Origin: Catonia carolina
Lineage: Eukaryota; Arthropoda; Insecta; Hemiptera; Achilidae
Reading direction: 5' to 3'
DNA length: 64,000 nucleotides
Assembly (NCBI GenBank): GCA_035578175.1
Contig: JAQMRL010000004.1
Coordinates: forward strand, 75,369,901-75,433,900
A program made the translations under genes and the position numbers. The notes beneath the pieces were generated by a model, which searched no databases, had not been told where the DNA came from, and saw only the letters and a program-made list of their open reading frames with translations. Below, in pieces: positions 63,569 through 64,000 of the stretch (positions are counted from its first letter, which is position 1; each line of letters starts with the position of its first letter).

Positions 63569-64000
63569 TCTGGTGTGAAACACTCACACAACTTTCTCTT
63601 GCCAGTTAAAATAATTAACAATAAACCTAACATTAGTAATAAAACATAAGAAATAAAAAAAAAAACAAACCTCAATAAACATAACCTAATTTTAATCATG
63701 AGTGAAAGACGCAAAATGAAAATCAACCTCATTTTGGCTTAGAAATACGGAAAATCACTCTCTCTCTCTCTAAACTAGGCTCTGTAGAGAAAAATGCTCT
63801 AAATAAAAGTTGTAGATCTTTTAATTTTCTACAAATTTAATTATATACACTTTTGTCGTAAAATGCATACTAAGGCCGAAATGTTTAAAAAATCAATTTT
63901 TCTCACGTTTTCGTGAGAAAAAAACAGAAAATTGCAAATTACTGCTAAACTAAGCGTTATACAAAAAAATGTTTGAAATAAAAGTTGTAGGTTTTTAAAT
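63569..64000 (+). mobile_element. H1 element, cut by window end
   Basis: TCTGGTGTGAAACACTCACA onward; identical order to other H1 copies through AAAGTTGTAGGTTTTTAAAT at the last base. Contains (TC)n at 63760-63770. Confidence 0.88.

Noticed and set aside
1..64000. Integrated virus or bacterial DNA
   Set aside because: No capsid, polymerase, integrase or LTR structure was recognised in any frame I examined.

Overview
This 64 kb window looks like repeat-packed, roughly two-thirds A+T, intergenic or intronic DNA of an insect. The basis is the transposon content: several Tc1/mariner lineages, Tigger/pogo, hAT and PIF/Harbinger elements, insect-style non-LTR retrotransposon fragments, and tRNA-headed SINEs. 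I cannot name the species. I found no intact host gene, tRNA, rRNA or CRISPR array. Nearly every protein-like stretch is a transposase or reverse-transcriptase remnant, or a frame inside a short repeat. Family names (S1, S2, H1 and so on) are my own labels for repeats that recur inside the window.

Dominant families. S1: a ~395 bp SINE-like element with a fixed 5' end (TGCCCATAACAG) and an (AAC)n 3' tail, 22 copies, many with perfect 8-12 bp target-site duplications (TSDs); it has no evident tRNA head. S2, S3, S4: SINEs with tRNA-like A/B boxes. S2 occurs with two different 3' tails, one of them shared with S4. S3 carries a ~10 bp hairpin in its tRNA-like head. H1: a ~930 bp AT-rich element with subterminal inverted repeats, internal palindromes and a (CA)n tract, which may be related to Helitron/HINE (DINE-1-like) elements. 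F: a TIR element with TAAGCTTTGTGCAGCT ends. HL: a GC-rich element in two copies with a TATA box, a short ORF and histone-type 3' stem-loops.

Layout. 0-8 kb: an S2 insertion with a paralogous empty site, two H1 copies, a PIF/Harbinger MITE carrying a MADF fragment, and a TTAA-flanked element with nested insertions. 9-17 kb: Tigger remnant, S2 split by H1, MITE F, and H1 split by the first HL copy. 17-27 kb: F copy 2 split by a foldback mariner (DD41D spacing), an inverted S1 pair, a Tigger remnant, and a mariner with its left terminal repeat triplicated. 28-40 kb: nested LINE/S1/H1 insertions, mariners, and a local duplication with S1 in one arm only. 41-50 kb: Tc1-like and mariner deletion derivatives, plus an S1 copy expanded to 2 kb by tandem duplication and a pogo insertion. 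51-64 kb: a ~133 bp minisatellite, a LINE split by a hAT element, a second hAT with a perfect 8 bp TSD, the second HL copy, and H1 running off the window end.

Nothing here works as a pathway. The value of the window is a readable record of nested insertions. The HL element is the best candidate for something undescribed.
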